From Herbaspirillum rubrisubalbicans (GTDB taxonomy: Bacteria; Pseudomonadota; Gammaproteobacteria; Burkholderiales; Burkholderiaceae_D), in assembly GCF_003719195.1 (NCBI RefSeq), contig NZ_CP024996.1, positions 4,526,001-4,590,000 of the forward strand: a stretch of DNA of 64,000 nucleotides, read 5' to 3'. A model generated the notes under the pieces. The model worked only from the letters and a program-made list of their open reading frames with translations. It was not told where the DNA came from and did not search any database. Both the position numbers and the translations under genes were made by a program. Numbering within the stretch: position 1 is the first letter of the stretch; each line of letters begins with the position of its first letter. Positions 26,471 through 36,329 of the stretch are shown in pieces.

Positions 26471-27328
26471 ATGACCTACCAAACCCTCATCAGCGCCAAC
26501 GAACTGAAGAATCGTGCGCAATACCTGAACCTGGTGATCGTCGATTGCCGCCATGACCTGCTCAACCCGGATTTCGGTCGCCAGGCCTATGCGGCCGGCC
26601 ACCTGCCGCAAGCCCGCTTCGCCCACCTCGATGAGCTGCTCGCCGGCCCCAAGACCGATGCCAACGGCCGCTTCCATGGCCGTCATCCGCTGCCGGATCG
26701 CCAGCAGTTCGTGCAGGCCATGCGCGAGCTGGGCATCAACAACGATTCACAAGTGGTGGCCTACGATGCCCAGGGCGGCATGTATGCGGCGCGCCTGTGG
26801 TGGTTGTTGCGCTGGGTGGGCCACAGCGACGTGGCCGTGCTCGACGGCGGCATGGCGGCCTGGCAGGCGCTGGGTGAGAGCCTCACCAGCGAGGCCCCGG
26901 CACCGGCTACACCAGGCAATCTGCAGGACTTGTCTTCGCTGGTGAAGACCGTCGATGCCCAGGCACTGCTGGAAAACCTCAAGACCCAGGCGCTGCAGGT
27001 GGTCGATGCCCGCGCACCGGATCGCTTCCGCGGCGAGAACGAGACCATCGATGCGGTGGGCGGCCACATCCCTGGCGCCAAAAACCGCTTCTTCAAGGAC
27101 AACCTGCAAGCCGATGGCAGCTTCAAGAGCGCGGCCCAGTTACGCGAAGAGTGGCTGTCGGTGGTGGGCGATCCGCACGCCGCCGTGATGCAATGCGGCT
27201 CGGGCGTGACCGCCTGCCACAACCTCTTGGCGCTGGAAGTGGCGGGCTTGTCGGGAGCCAGCCTCTATCCGGGGTCGTGGAGCGAATGGAGTTCCGATCC
27301 GCAACGTCCGGTGGCGACCGGCAACTGA
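26471..27328 (+). CDS. sseA: Sulfurtransferase, two rhodanese domains (3-mercaptopyruvate type)
   Basis: A 285-residue tandem rhodanese. The C-terminal active-site loop reads CGSGVTACHN, the form found in mercaptopyruvate sulfurtransferases rather than the CRKGVTA loop of thiosulfate sulfurtransferases. DARAPDRFRGE and GHIPGAKN are standard. The ATG at 26471 is chosen because AAAAGGAG ends 6 nt before it; an ATG at 26465 overlaps the ribosome-binding site. It would transfer sulfur from 3-mercaptopyruvate to cyanide or thiols. Confidence 0.88.
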   Translation: MTYQTLISANELKNRAQYLNLVIVDCRHDLLNPDFGRQAYAAGHLPQARFAHLDELLAGPKTDANGRFHGRHPLPDRQQFVQAMRELGINNDSQVVAYDAQGGMYAARLWWLLRWVGHSDVAVLDGGMAAWQALGESLTSEAPAPATPGNLQDLSSLVKTVDAQALLENLKTQALQVVDARAPDRFRGENETIDAVGGHIPGAKNRFFKDNLQADGSFKSAAQLREEWLSVVGDPHAAVMQCGSGVTACHNLLALEVAGLSGASLYPGSWSEWSSDPQRPVATGN

Positions 27329-27391
27329 TCCTCTGATCGCTGACCTCTGACCTCAGAGCTCTGACCTCTTACTCCCGCCCCCTTGCCTCGG

Positions 27392-29611
27392 TCAGGGCGC
27401 CGGCTCTGCCGCCCTGCCATCGGCGCGGCGCGAGCCGGACAACAACAGCGGGTTGATGATCAACACGATCTGGCCATCACCCAGCACAGTGGCGCCGACC
27501 ACGCCGGCCAGGGTGGCCACTTGCGGGCCGACCGGCTTGACCACCACTTCGCGATTGCCGCTGACGTGGTCGGCCATGATGACCATCAATTCATCACCAC
27601 GCTTGATGAGCAGCGCAAAGGCCGAGTCCGATGGATCGGGCCAGGCGGGATGCGCTGGTTCATCCAGCAGGCAATGCAGCGGATAGAGCGCCAAGCGCTG
27701 GCCGTTGAATTCCAGCGCGCGCTGTTGCAGGGCATCCTGCGCCTGGTCGCTGCGTAGCTGCACCACGCGTTCGATCAAGGTAGAAGGAATCGCATACGGC
27801 TGCTGGCCATGGCGCAGCAGGCAGACATGCTGGACCGCCAGCGACAGCGGCAGGTACAGGGTAAACAGCACGCCCCGGCCCGCGCGCGAATGGACCGTCA
27901 TGCGGCCACCGAGCGCGGCCACTTCGGCGCGCACCACGTCCATGCCCACACCGCGTCCGGCCAGGGCCGATACCTGGGTCGAGGTGCTGAAACCAGGCTC
28001 GAAGATCAATTCGGCCAGGCGCGCTTCGCTGATCTGCTGCGCCTCGATCAAACCGCGCTGGCGGGCCTTGTCGCGGATAGCTTGCAGATCCAGCCCGCGG
28101 CCATCGTCGCTGACGCGGATCACGGCTTCATTGCCTTCGTGGCTGGCCTGGATGCGCAACTGGCCGCTGACGGGCTTGCCGGCCGCACGACGCACCTCGG
28201 CATCTTCGATGCCATGCACGGCGGCGTTGCGCAGCAGGTGTTCCAGCGGGCCCATCAGGCGCTCCAGGATGGCGCGGTCGATGTGCAGGCGGTAATCCGA
28301 CAATTCCAGCGTGAGCGGCTTGCCGGTTTCGAGGGCGACCTGGCGCGCCAGGTGCTGCATCCGCGACTCCATGCTGTTGAACTTGACCATGCGCGCGTGC
28401 ATCAGCTCCTGCTGCAGTTCGCGGGTGGTGCGGCCTTGCTGGCGCAGGTCTTCGCGCGTCTTCAATACACGCTGGAGCAACTGCTTCTGGTGTTGCAGCG
28501 CCTCGCCCAGCGCCTCTTGCATACTGCCGGCCAGGGCCAGCGGGGCGGCGCTGTCGGGGTCCTGGCCGGGTGGCGCGACCCAGGGCGTGTCGCCGCAGTG
28601 GCGCTGCAATTGCCCTAGCTGCTCGGCCAATTTCCCCAATTGTTCACCCAGTGCGCGGGCATCGCCCTGCAAGGCAGTGATTTCGTTGTCCAGTTGCGCG
28701 CGCCTGATCGAAACTTCACCTACCTGGTTGAGCAGCTTATCCAGCAAGGTGGTGCGGATACGGATCAGCGGGGCAGTGAGCTGGCTGTCGGCAAGGCCGT
28801 CGCGCCGGGCAGGAGAGGATGAAACGGCCAGGCCCTGTTCCAGCGTATTGAACTGTTCGATGGCCTGGTCGTACAGCGCCAGGAGCGCAGCCAGGCTGCC
28901 GCTTTCCTGCACCGCATCGTCCAGCGCCAGACGCTGCAAGGTGGTTTCCATGTCATGCAGGCAGCGGCTCAGGTGCCGGGCACCGACCATGCGGGCACTG
29001 CCCTTGAGCGTATGCAGGGGACGCGCCAGCTCGGCCAGCAGGCTGGCGTCGGCCACACCACGATGCTCGGCGGCCGGCAGGGCCAGCAAGGTTTCGCCGA
29101 TGCCGGTGATGAGTTCCTGCGCTTCTTCCAGAAATACCGGCAGCAGCAGCGGATCGATTTCCTCATGCATGGCCGGTGCTGCTGGCACACCGGCCGCGAC
29201 GGCACCGGCAGTGGCGGTCAGCGGCGCTTCCAGCAGCTGGGCCAGTTGCTCGATGTCGGCCTGGATGATGCTGCGGGTGAGCGGATCCAGGTCGGCTTGC
29301 GCCGATTGTTGCTCCAGCAGTGCGAAGAGCCTGGCGGCCGCATCGGCGAAAGGCTCGGCGCTGCTGCTGCGGGCGTAGTCACGCAGCGCCGCCAGCGAGC
29401 GCAGGGCCAGCGGCGGCACGGCGGCGCGCGGGCCATCCTCACTTTCCTGGCGCGCCCCCCATGCCGCACTTTGCTGGCGGACGATGGCCAGCAGCGGACG
29501 CAGGGTTTCGCGCAGGACGGTATCGGCGGCGAAAGTATCCGCTGCATCAGGTAGATCAGGTGCAGCGGCCGAAGTAGCGGCATCGATGACGGACGCAGAA
29601 TCGAGCTTCAT
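27392..29611 (-). CDS. CheA-type chemosensory histidine kinase without receiver domain (ChpA/PilL-like locus)
   Basis: A 739-residue kinase. An N-terminal ~150-residue region of unclear fold precedes one HPt domain with phospho-acceptor His200 (LHTLKGSARMVG). A long linker/dimerisation helix pair (~280-420) and an HATPase domain follow: N-box HLLRNAAVHGIED ~458-470, G1 DDGRGLDL ~502-509, G2 AGRGVGMDVV ~551-560. A CheW-like regulatory domain (~595-725) ends the protein. ChpA/PilL kinases of type IV pilus systems usually carry several HPt domains and a C-terminal receiver; both are absent. Third gene of the CheW-receptor-CheA cluster, 16 bp after the receptor gene. Confidence 0.9.
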   Translation of the reverse strand: MKLDSASVIDAATSAAAPDLPDAADTFAADTVLRETLRPLLAIVRQQSAAWGARQESEDGPRAAVPPLALRSLAALRDYARSSSAEPFADAAARLFALLEQQSAQADLDPLTRSIIQADIEQLAQLLEAPLTATAGAVAAGVPAAPAMHEEIDPLLLPVFLEEAQELITGIGETLLALPAAEHRGVADASLLAELARPLHTLKGSARMVGARHLSRCLHDMETTLQRLALDDAVQESGSLAALLALYDQAIEQFNTLEQGLAVSSSPARRDGLADSQLTAPLIRIRTTLLDKLLNQVGEVSIRRAQLDNEITALQGDARALGEQLGKLAEQLGQLQRHCGDTPWVAPPGQDPDSAAPLALAGSMQEALGEALQHQKQLLQRVLKTREDLRQQGRTTRELQQELMHARMVKFNSMESRMQHLARQVALETGKPLTLELSDYRLHIDRAILERLMGPLEHLLRNAAVHGIEDAEVRRAAGKPVSGQLRIQASHEGNEAVIRVSDDGRGLDLQAIRDKARQRGLIEAQQISEARLAELIFEPGFSTSTQVSALAGRGVGMDVVRAEVAALGGRMTVHSRAGRGVLFTLYLPLSLAVQHVCLLRHGQQPYAIPSTLIERVVQLRSDQAQDALQQRALEFNGQRLALYPLHCLLDEPAHPAWPDPSDSAFALLIKRGDELMVIMADHVSGNREVVVKPVGPQVATLAGVVGATVLGDGQIVLIINPLLLSGSRRADGRAAEPAP

Positions 29612-29627
29612 GATCCGGGCACACCGA

Positions 29628-31841
29628 TCAGGAGACGGTCACGCGGAAGCGCGACACCGAGCTTTCCAGTTGCCGGGCTGCATCCCATAGTTCTTCATAG
29701 AGCGTGGAGACCTGCTCGCGGCTTTGTTCGATGATGTCGTTCTCGCTCAGAATGCCCTGAATCTGCTGCGCCACGCCGCTGGCCGAGACCGCCTGTTCGC
29801 GGGTGGCGGCGGCCATGCCCTGGATCAGCTCGGCCAGTTGCTTGGAGACGCTGCGGATATCGGCCAGCGCACTACCGGCCGCATCCGAGAGCACGGCGCC
29901 ATCGGTCACGCCGGTGGTGGATTTTTCCATGGCCACCACGACGTCGCGGGTATCGGCCTGGATCATGCGCACCAGCGCACCGATCTCGCGGGTGGCGGCG
30001 CTGGAACGCTCGGCCAGGTGCTGCACCTCCTCGGCCACCACCGAGAAGCCGCGCCCGGCTTCCCCGGCCGAGGCCGCCTGGATGGCGGCGTTGAGCGCCA
30101 GCACATTGGTGCGCTCGGTGATGTCGGAGATCAGCTCGGTGATCTCGCCGATCATCTGCGAGGACGCCCCCAGCCGCGTGATGCGGCCCGAGGTTTCGCG
30201 GATCTGCTCGCCGATGCCATCCATGGCCTTGACCGCATCTTCCACCGCACGCGTACCGCGCTCGGCCACCACCACGGCATGACGGGCCACATCAGCCGAT
30301 TCGTCGGCCGACACCGAGATGCCATTGATCTGGGTCGACATTTCCAGCATGGCCTGGGCGATGCGCTGGATGCGATGGGCCTGGGCCCGCGCCGCCGCCC
30401 CCAGCTCGGTGGTGGTGCCGCGCACCTGTTGCGAACTGAGCGCCACCTTGGCGGCCATCTGGGTGACCTGCTCGACCAGACCGCGCAGTGCTTCCACGGT
30501 GTAGTTGACGGAGTCGGCAATGGCGCCGGTGACGTCGTCGGAGACCGTGGTGTGCACCGTCAGGTCGCCATCGGCCACCTTCTGCAACTCGGTCATCAGG
30601 CGCAGGATGGCGGCCTGGGTCTGGTGATTGGCGCGCATGGCCTTTTCTTCTTCCTGCTGGGCCAGTTGCCGCTGCTGTTCGGCTTCCTGGCGCCGGGCTT
30701 CGGCGGCGGCGGCGTTGTTGCGGCTGCTTTGCAGTTGCGCCAGGGCGATGCCGATGGCGCTGAGCAAGGCCATGGCCATGGCGGCCAGCACTGCCCAGAA
30801 GGTCCAGGAGCGGGCCTTGAGGGCGACCCGGTAGGCGTCCTGCAATTCGGTGAGGTGGCGCTTGAGGGTTTCGTTCTCCACAAAGACCAGTTGCTCGGCC
30901 CGCTTGGCGGCGATGAAATTCTGCAGGTTGCCCAGGATGCCGGCGATCTGCGGCTGGTATTCGCCAAAGACGCGGCTCAGTTCCTGCAGCTTGTCGCGCA
31001 GATCGGGATCGCTGGCCGGACGCAGGCGCAGCATGTCGTTGCCCTCCTGCAGGCTCTTGAGCAGGTCACCGAAGGCGGTGATGTCCTTGCCCAGCATGAA
31101 GGCGGTTTCCGGGTTGACGCCTTCGGAGGTGAGGAACTCATTGGAGCTGCGCCCCAGGCGCAGGGTCAGCATCACCAGTTGGCTGGCCGCGGCCATCTCG
31201 CGCGTGGTGGGGTGGCCCTGCGATTGCAGCATGGCGATCTGCTCGCTCAAGTCCAGCATCACCGGCAGCAACTGGTTCAGGCGCTTCAAGGTGGTACCGA
31301 AGCCGGTCAATTCCTTTTCCATGCCGAGGATGGTTTCGGCGGCCAGGTCGGTGCGACGCCAGATGTGCTCGACGTTTTCCAGCACCGGTTTGATGGCGGC
31401 ATCGGGCGGGCCGATGTTCTGGCCCTGATAAAGGCCACCGCTACTCAACAGCAGCAGACCGCGATTGAATTCGTTGCGGCTTTGCGCCAGTTGCACGAAG
31501 GCCTGGGGATTGCCTTGGATGGCGTTGGGCACGGCCTTGCCGATGCGCTGCGAATGCATCACCAGATCGGAGGCCAGATTGGTCTGCAAGGTCGCCAGCA
31601 GGTACAGGCGCGCGCCCAGCCACATGAACAGACACAGCGCCGTCAACGACACCGCCAGCACGCCCAGCAACAGGCGCGTCTGGGTGCGCAGCGAGAAGCG
31701 GCACAGGTAGGGCAGGCGCAAGCTGCGGGATGGCGCTGTGACACTGGCCGAGGCCTTGCCCGCAGCGCCGGCCACGGCGCTATGCGCCGCAGATCGCGGC
31801 GGCGCGTTTTTTTTCGACTGGTACGGCAAGCTCGGGTCCAT
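29628..31841 (-). CDS. PilJ-like methyl-accepting chemotaxis protein
   Basis: A 737-residue receptor. A cytoplasmic N-terminal tail of ~50 residues is followed by TM1 ([22 protein letters not shown]), a periplasmic region ~80-345 with type IV pili receptor-type repeats ([14 protein letters not shown]..., [16 protein letters not shown]...), TM2 ([20 protein letters not shown]), a HAMP-like stretch, and a signalling domain with the hairpin tip [20 protein letters not shown]. No C-terminal receptor-docking pentapeptide. AGGA 9 nt before the ATG. It passes its signal through the adjacent CheW protein to the CheA-type kinase. Confidence 0.88.
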   Translation of the reverse strand: MDPSLPYQSKKNAPPRSAAHSAVAGAAGKASASVTAPSRSLRLPYLCRFSLRTQTRLLLGVLAVSLTALCLFMWLGARLYLLATLQTNLASDLVMHSQRIGKAVPNAIQGNPQAFVQLAQSRNEFNRGLLLLSSGGLYQGQNIGPPDAAIKPVLENVEHIWRRTDLAAETILGMEKELTGFGTTLKRLNQLLPVMLDLSEQIAMLQSQGHPTTREMAAASQLVMLTLRLGRSSNEFLTSEGVNPETAFMLGKDITAFGDLLKSLQEGNDMLRLRPASDPDLRDKLQELSRVFGEYQPQIAGILGNLQNFIAAKRAEQLVFVENETLKRHLTELQDAYRVALKARSWTFWAVLAAMAMALLSAIGIALAQLQSSRNNAAAAEARRQEAEQQRQLAQQEEEKAMRANHQTQAAILRLMTELQKVADGDLTVHTTVSDDVTGAIADSVNYTVEALRGLVEQVTQMAAKVALSSQQVRGTTTELGAAARAQAHRIQRIAQAMLEMSTQINGISVSADESADVARHAVVVAERGTRAVEDAVKAMDGIGEQIRETSGRITRLGASSQMIGEITELISDITERTNVLALNAAIQAASAGEAGRGFSVVAEEVQHLAERSSAATREIGALVRMIQADTRDVVVAMEKSTTGVTDGAVLSDAAGSALADIRSVSKQLAELIQGMAAATREQAVSASGVAQQIQGILSENDIIEQSREQVSTLYEELWDAARQLESSVSRFRVTVS

Positions 31842-31910
31842 GGCCGGAATTCCTATCCCCTCTTTTTCAGATTCTTGTGGTGTGACGCGCTGCGCGCGAC
31901 CGCGCCGATG

Positions 31911-32495
31911 CTAGCGGCCGATCTGCAGGAAATTGCTGTCCCGGCTCAGTGCCGACAGGTCCAGCTCATCCCATTGCTGACCACTGCCGTCTTTATAACG
32001 TCCGTTGACACCAGGTAAGTGGATTCCTTCCTCGTATTTTTTCGAGATTCGCGTCATTTCTTCGATGTCGCGCAATCCCAGCACCCCCGCCACCAGCAAG
32101 CCACACTGTGGTGCCAGGCTGGGCGCCAGCAGCAGCGCATGACTGCCGGCACCGCACGGCTGCAGGGGAGCGCCGGCCAGACCGCTCAAGTCAGCCAGGC
32201 CGACCAGGTTGCCGCGGATGTTGAGCAGGCCGCGAAACCAGGCATGAGTGGCCGGCACCGGGGTCAGGGTCAGGCCGTCCAGGGGCAGGATCTCGCTGGC
32301 CTGGGTCAGGGGGATGAGGCAATGCCGGTTGCCGATGAGCACTGCCAGGCGGCGCGAGCGCGTGCTTTCATTGTCGCAGGCGGCCATGCGCGCCAGCAGC
32401 GAGGCCTGGAACTGCTCCAGCCCTTCGCGCGGCGGCGATGTTGGCGCTGCCGGAGAATGCGGCGCATCGATGAGGAAATCCTTGGGGTGTGACAT
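31911..32495 (-). CDS. CheW-like chemotaxis adaptor (PilI-like)
   Basis: A 194-residue CheW-domain protein: a ~45-residue N-terminal extension, then RRLAVLIGNRHCLIPLTQASEIL, a P-x-T-H-A-W-F-R-G-L-L-N-I-R-G motif, and LLVAGVLGLRDIEEM. GAGG lies 5 nt before the ATG. First gene of the leftward CheW-receptor-CheA cluster; it couples receptor and kinase. In relatives the upstream slot holds pilG/pilH response regulators, which are missing here. Confidence 0.88.
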   Translation of the reverse strand: MSHPKDFLIDAPHSPAAPTSPPREGLEQFQASLLARMAACDNESTRSRRLAVLIGNRHCLIPLTQASEILPLDGLTLTPVPATHAWFRGLLNIRGNLVGLADLSGLAGAPLQPCGAGSHALLLAPSLAPQCGLLVAGVLGLRDIEEMTRISKKYEEGIHLPGVNGRYKDGSGQQWDELDLSALSRDSNFLQIGR

Positions 32496-32750
32496 ACCAG
32501 CCTCATGAAACGGTTAGAAAAGTCCATGCGATCCAGCCCGAGCGAGCGACCGAGCGACGCCGCAGCCCGATGGCGGGCCGCAGGCAGATGACAAGACCAT
32601 TGAGGGGAGTTGCCGGAACCATGCCGGGCGAACGTCTGTGCGTCCTGTCATCCGGTCAGGCGGGCAATGCTGGTACTGGGCTCGATTTTACCCAGAAAAG
32701 TCCGAGGTTTTTCCACGCAGCAAATGCAATGCACGGCCCGGCACAAGAAA

Positions 32751-32793
32751 ATGATGGGAAAACGCGACGAAACGGGAACTTGATATAGATCAA
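32751..32793 (-). promoter_or_regulatory. FNR/Anr box and candidate -10 for the chemosensory cluster
   Basis: TTGATATAGATCAA (32780-32793) matches the FNR consensus TTGAT-N4-ATCAA exactly. On the minus strand CATCAT (32751-32756) can be a -10, which places the box centre about 42 bp upstream of the predicted start, the class II activation geometry. The cluster's first ATG is ~250 bp further on. Confidence 0.6.
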
Positions 32794-32824
32794 ATCCCGA
32801 AAGACGGGAAAAAGCGGGGAGGAT

Positions 32825-32855
32825 GCGGCGTCTCCGTACCAAACGGAGGCGCCGC
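32825..32855 (-). terminator. Probable terminator after rubredoxin gene
   Basis: 13-bp stem 32825-32837 / 32843-32855 with one G-T pair and a 5-nt loop. The T-run on the minus strand is about 10 nt further on, so it may be a weak terminator or a 3'-end hairpin. Confidence 0.5.
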
Positions 32856-32910
32856 CGATGCGACCATTGAGGCTGCGATTGCGCAGGCTTGCCGAACCTT
32901 CAGCCAGAGA

Positions 32911-33099
32911 TCAGATGGCGACCATCTCGAAGTCTTCCTTGCGGGCGCCGCATTCCGGGCAGGTCCAGTTGATGGGCACGTCGTCCCAACGGGTGCCTGG
33001 GGCGATGCCTTCATCGGGCAGGCCTGCTTCTTCGTCGTAGATCCAACCACAGATCAGGCACATCCAGGTTTTGAATTCGGTTTGGCTGCTATTCGTCAC
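32911..33099 (-). CDS. Rubredoxin
   Basis: A 62-residue rubredoxin: CLICGWIYDEEAG and CPECGARKEDFE supply the four cysteines for one Fe; GIAPGTRWDDVP is the standard central loop. It is a small cytoplasmic one-electron carrier. It is divergent from thiD. In related genomes this gene precedes the pil chemosensory genes, which fits the position here. Confidence 0.95.
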   Translation of the reverse strand: MTNSSQTEFKTWMCLICGWIYDEEAGLPDEGIAPGTRWDDVPINWTCPECGARKEDFEMVAI

Positions 33100-33161
33100 G
33101 GCTGACTATCCCTAAAATCAATCAAGTAAAATGCTAAGTCAGCTATCTTAATCTACTCGAC

Positions 33162-34001
33162 GTGCAAAACCAAACTCCTCCCCTCATCCTTACCTTCGGC
33201 GCTGCCGATCCGGTCGGCGCCACGGGCGTGCAGGCCGATCTTGCCACTTTCGCCGCCATGGGCTGCCACGGCTTGTCGGTGGTGACCGCGCTGCTGATCG
33301 GCGACACTGCCCGCGTCGAAGACGTGCAGGTGGTCGAGGTGGACTGGGTCGCCGACCAGGCGCGCGTGATCCTGGAAGACATGGCCGTGTCGGCCTTCAA
33401 GGTCGGTGCCTTGGGCAGCATCGAGAATATCTCGGTGATCGCCGAGATCGTCTCCGACTATCCCGATGTGCCCCTGATCCTGGATCCGTTCATCAGCGCC
33501 CTGGCCAACCAGGAAGATGAAGATGACCGCTTGATCGCCATCCGCGAACTGCTCATTCCGCAAGCCACCGTACTGGTGTGCTCGGCGGGCGAACTGACCC
33601 GGCTGGCCGAGACCTGGCGCGAGCCGGCACTGGGCGACACGCTGATGCTGGACGCCATGCGCATCATCGAGCTGGGCTGCGAATACCTGCTGGTGACCAA
33701 CACCCAGACCGATCTGCAGGAAGTGGCCAATTCGCTCTTCGACGAATCCGGCCTGGTGCGCCAGGATGCCTGGCCACGCCTGCCGGGCTCCTTCGTGGGC
33801 GCCGGCACGACGCTCTCGGCAGCCATGGCAGCCATGCTGGCCAACGACCTGGAGGCGCCGCTGGCGGCTTCCGAGGCCCAAGAATTCACCCTGGCGGCGC
33901 TGGCCAATGCCCAGCGCATCGGCATGGGCAAACTGCTGCCCGACCGCTATTTCTGGGCGCGCGAATCCGAAGATCCGGACGCGCCGCCTTCCCTCAATTG
34001 A
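33162..34001 (+). CDS. thiD: Hydroxymethylpyrimidine/phosphomethylpyrimidine kinase (ThiD family)
   Basis: A 279-residue PfkB/ribokinase-fold protein. The start is GTG at 33162; the next in-frame ATG would remove the substrate loop. The N-terminal motif is [22 protein letters not shown], where standard ThiD has a Ser-Gly-Gly-Ala-Gly-Ile version, and the C-terminal anion-hole region reads [19 protein letters not shown] in place of the usual GTGCTLSAA. It should phosphorylate HMP and HMP-P for thiamine synthesis; the altered motifs leave some doubt about substrate. It is followed by hemL. Confidence 0.82.
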   Translation: MQNQTPPLILTFGAADPVGATGVQADLATFAAMGCHGLSVVTALLIGDTARVEDVQVVEVDWVADQARVILEDMAVSAFKVGALGSIENISVIAEIVSDYPDVPLILDPFISALANQEDEDDRLIAIRELLIPQATVLVCSAGELTRLAETWREPALGDTLMLDAMRIIELGCEYLLVTNTQTDLQEVANSLFDESGLVRQDAWPRLPGSFVGAGTTLSAAMAAMLANDLEAPLAASEAQEFTLAALANAQRIGMGKLLPDRYFWARESEDPDAPPSLN

Positions 34002-34035
34002 TTCACTGATACTGGGTTCACTCCTTCGCAAGCTC

Positions 34036-35319
34036 ATGACCAAGACCAATGCTTCGCTCTTCGCCCGCGCCCAACAAAGCACGCCGGGCGGTGTCAATTC
34101 CCCGGTGCGCGCCTTCCGTTCGGTAGGCGGCACGCCGCGCTTCATCGAACGCGCCGAAGGCCCCTGGTTCTGGGATGCCGAAGGCAAGCGCTACATCGAC
34201 TACATCGGCTCCTGGGGCCCGGCCATCGTCGGCCATGCCCATCCTGAGGTGGTCAAGGCGGTGCAGCAAGCGGCCGCGCGCGGCCTGTCCTTTGGCGCGC
34301 CGACCGAAGCCGAGATCGAGATGGCCGAGGAAATCATCAAGCTGGTGCCCTCCATCGAGCAGATCCGCCTGGTCTCCTCCGGCACCGAAGCCACCATGAG
34401 CGCGCTGCGCCTGGCCCGTGGCGCTACCGGCCGCGACAAGATCATCAAGTTCGAAGGCTGCTACCACGGCCACGCCGACTCCCTGCTGGTGAAGGCCGGC
34501 AGCGGTTTGCTGACCTTCGGCAATCCGACCTCGGCCGGGGTGCCGGAAGATTTCGCCAAGCACACGCTGGTGCTGGACTACAACAATGCCCAGCAACTGG
34601 AAGACGCCTTCAAGACTGCCGGCCACGAGATCGCCTGCGTGATCGTGGAACCGGTGGCCGGCAACATGAACCTGGTGCGCGCCTCGGACGAATTCCTGCG
34701 CACCATGCGTCGTCTGTGTACCGAATACGGCGCCATCCTGATCTTCGACGAAGTGATGTCGGGCTTCCGCGTGGCCCGTGGCGGCGCCCAGGAATTGAAC
34801 GGCATCGTCCCCGACCTGACGGCGCTGGGCAAGGTGATCGGCGGCGGCCTGCCGGTGGCCGCCTTCGGTGGCCGCGCCGAGGTGATGAAGCATCTGGCGC
34901 CGCTGGGCGGGGTCTACCAGGCTGGCACGCTGTCCGGCAATCCGGTGACCGTGGCCGCTGGCATGGCGACGCTGAAGATCATCCAGCAACCCGAGTTCTA
35001 CGCCAACCTGACGGCCCAGACCCGCAAGCTGGCCGATGGTCTCACCGCTGCGGCCAAGGCGGCTGGCGTGACCTTCACCGCCGATGCGATTGGCGGCATG
35101 TTCGGGCTGTATTTCGATGCCAAGGTGCCGACCAGCTATGCCGAGGTGATGCAGGGCGACAAGGAGCGCTTCAATCGCTTCTTCCACAAGATGCTCGATG
35201 CCGGCGTCTACTTTGCGCCGTCGGCCTTCGAAGCCGGTTTCGTGTCGGCCCAGCACAGCGACGCCATCATCGAGGAAACCATCGCAGCCGCTGCCAAAGC
35301 CTTCACTGAATTGGCTTGA
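34036..35319 (+). CDS. hemL: Glutamate-1-semialdehyde 2,1-aminomutase
   Basis: A 427-residue class III PLP aminotransferase-fold enzyme. PLP-binding Lys266 is in [13 protein letters not shown]; the active-site Asp is in [26 protein letters not shown] and GCYHGHAD are standard. The ATG at 34036 gives [23 protein letters not shown], the family start. It makes 5-aminolevulinate, the first tetrapyrrole precursor, from glutamate semialdehyde. 34 bp after thiD. Confidence 0.97.
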   Translation: MTKTNASLFARAQQSTPGGVNSPVRAFRSVGGTPRFIERAEGPWFWDAEGKRYIDYIGSWGPAIVGHAHPEVVKAVQQAAARGLSFGAPTEAEIEMAEEIIKLVPSIEQIRLVSSGTEATMSALRLARGATGRDKIIKFEGCYHGHADSLLVKAGSGLLTFGNPTSAGVPEDFAKHTLVLDYNNAQQLEDAFKTAGHEIACVIVEPVAGNMNLVRASDEFLRTMRRLCTEYGAILIFDEVMSGFRVARGGAQELNGIVPDLTALGKVIGGGLPVAAFGGRAEVMKHLAPLGGVYQAGTLSGNPVTVAAGMATLKIIQQPEFYANLTAQTRKLADGLTAAAKAAGVTFTADAIGGMFGLYFDAKVPTSYAEVMQGDKERFNRFFHKMLDAGVYFAPSAFEAGFVSAQHSDAIIEETIAAAAKAFTELA

Positions 35320-35411
35320 GGCTGGCCAGGGCATTTCCGGGGACGCCAAGCCCCTCGCAGGAAATGCCCGCTGGACGGCGGGTAGCGACCGATATGAAGT
35401 TTCAGGACATG

Positions 35412-35438
35412 AAAAAAGGACGCCGCGGCGTCCTTTTT
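35412..35438. terminator. Bidirectional terminator between hemL and erpA
   Basis: 26-bp perfect palindrome (35413-35438) with A5/T5 ends around GGACGCCG/CGGCGTCC. It lies between convergent hemL and erpA. Confidence 0.93.
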
Positions 35439-35485
35439 CTTCATCTCCCCGCCAGCCAACGCCAGTCGGGGGAGTCTGGCGGTAC

Positions 35486-35851
35486 TTACACCGAGAACGA
35501 GGAACCACAACCGCAAGTGGTCGTGGCGTTCGGGTTCTTGATGACGAATTGCGCACCTTCCAGGTCGTCCTTGTAGTCGATCTCGGCGCCTACCAGATAC
35601 TGGTAGCTCATCGAGTCGATCAACAGCTGGACGCCGTTCTTGCTCATGGTGGTGTCGTCTTCGTTGACGATTTCATCGAAGGTGAAACCGTACTGGAAAC
35701 CCGAGCAACCACCACCCTGCACGAACACGCGCAGTTTCAGGTCGGGATTGCCTTCTTCCTCGATCAGTTGGGCCACCTTGGCGGCAGCGCTGTCGCTGAA
35801 GTTGATCGGGGCGGGCATGTCGGTTTGTTGCAGTTCGGCTACGGCATTCAT
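35486..35851 (-). CDS. erpA: Iron-sulfur cluster insertion protein ErpA
   Basis: A 121-residue A-type carrier with the three cluster cysteines in [11 protein letters not shown] and TCGCGSSF. ErpA rather than IscA is suggested by the long acidic N-terminus and [14 protein letters not shown] lies 6 nt before the ATG. It hands [4Fe-4S] or [2Fe-2S] clusters to apo-enzymes, including the isoprenoid enzymes IspG/IspH in other bacteria. Confidence 0.94.
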   Translation of the reverse strand: MNAVAELQQTDMPAPINFSDSAAAKVAQLIEEEGNPDLKLRVFVQGGGCSGFQYGFTFDEIVNEDDTTMSKNGVQLLIDSMSYQYLVGAEIDYKDDLEGAQFVIKNPNATTTCGCGSSFSV

Positions 35852-35924
35852 TTCGGACTCCTGCTGGGCTTGAGGCGGATCAATACATTAGATCGATTCA
35901 GCCATTATAAGCGCTTGCGCATTT

Positions 35925-36320
35925 TCATGCTTCCGACGATGCCGCCAGTTTCAGCAGCGGCGTCTCCACCTGCTGGTCATGGCTGAGCTTGCCCGACACC
36001 AGGGCGCCGCCATGCATCTCCAGCGCCTTGTAGAAGACATTGCCGGTAATGCGAGCCTTGGGTTGCAGTTCCAGCAGCTCGCTGGAGTGGACGTCGCCGA
36101 TGATCTCGCCATTGACGATCAGGTGCGCTGCGCGGATCTCACCGACTACCTTGGCGTGCTCGGAAATGACCAGCACGCTGGGCTGGCCGGCCTCGGCATT
36201 GATGTTGCCGGTGATGGCGCCGTCGATGCGCAGGCCGCCCTTGAAACCGACATCGCCCGTGATGTTGGTGGACATGCCGATCAGGCTGTCGATCGTGCTT
36301 TTGGTCTTGCGTGTAAACAT
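35925..36320 (-). CDS. Bactofilin family cytoskeletal protein
   Basis: A 131-residue protein with the bactofilin beta-helix repeats (GDVGFKGGLRIDGAITGNINAE..., VVGEIRAAHLIVNGEIIGDVHSSE, ARITGNVFYKALEMHGGALVSGKL). Bactofilins polymerise into cytoplasmic filaments that position wall or pilus factors. The AGGTGATCCC ribosome-binding site overlaps the end of the upstream coiled-coil protein gene (9 bp gap), so the two are co-transcribed. Confidence 0.92.
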   Translation of the reverse strand: MFTRKTKSTIDSLIGMSTNITGDVGFKGGLRIDGAITGNINAEAGQPSVLVISEHAKVVGEIRAAHLIVNGEIIGDVHSSELLELQPKARITGNVFYKALEMHGGALVSGKLSHDQQVETPLLKLAASSEA

Positions 36321-36329
36321 GGGATCACC

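Larger units (their letters stand above)
32496..32910. promoter_or_regulatory. 415-bp gap upstream of the chemosensory cluster
   Basis: No coding frame with support on either strand and no trace of a receiver domain. It contains the rubredoxin terminator-like hairpin, an FNR-type box with a suitably placed -10, and TCCCG/CGGGA (32795-32809) as a small inverted repeat next to the box. Confidence 0.55.

Noticed and set aside
27329..27391. Repeated CTCTGACCTC words
   Set aside because: Simple sequence between convergent genes with no stable structure or T-run.
32489..32788. Short frame in the place of pilG/pilH
   Set aside because: No receiver-domain motifs (no acidic pocket, no phospho-Asp or Lys context).
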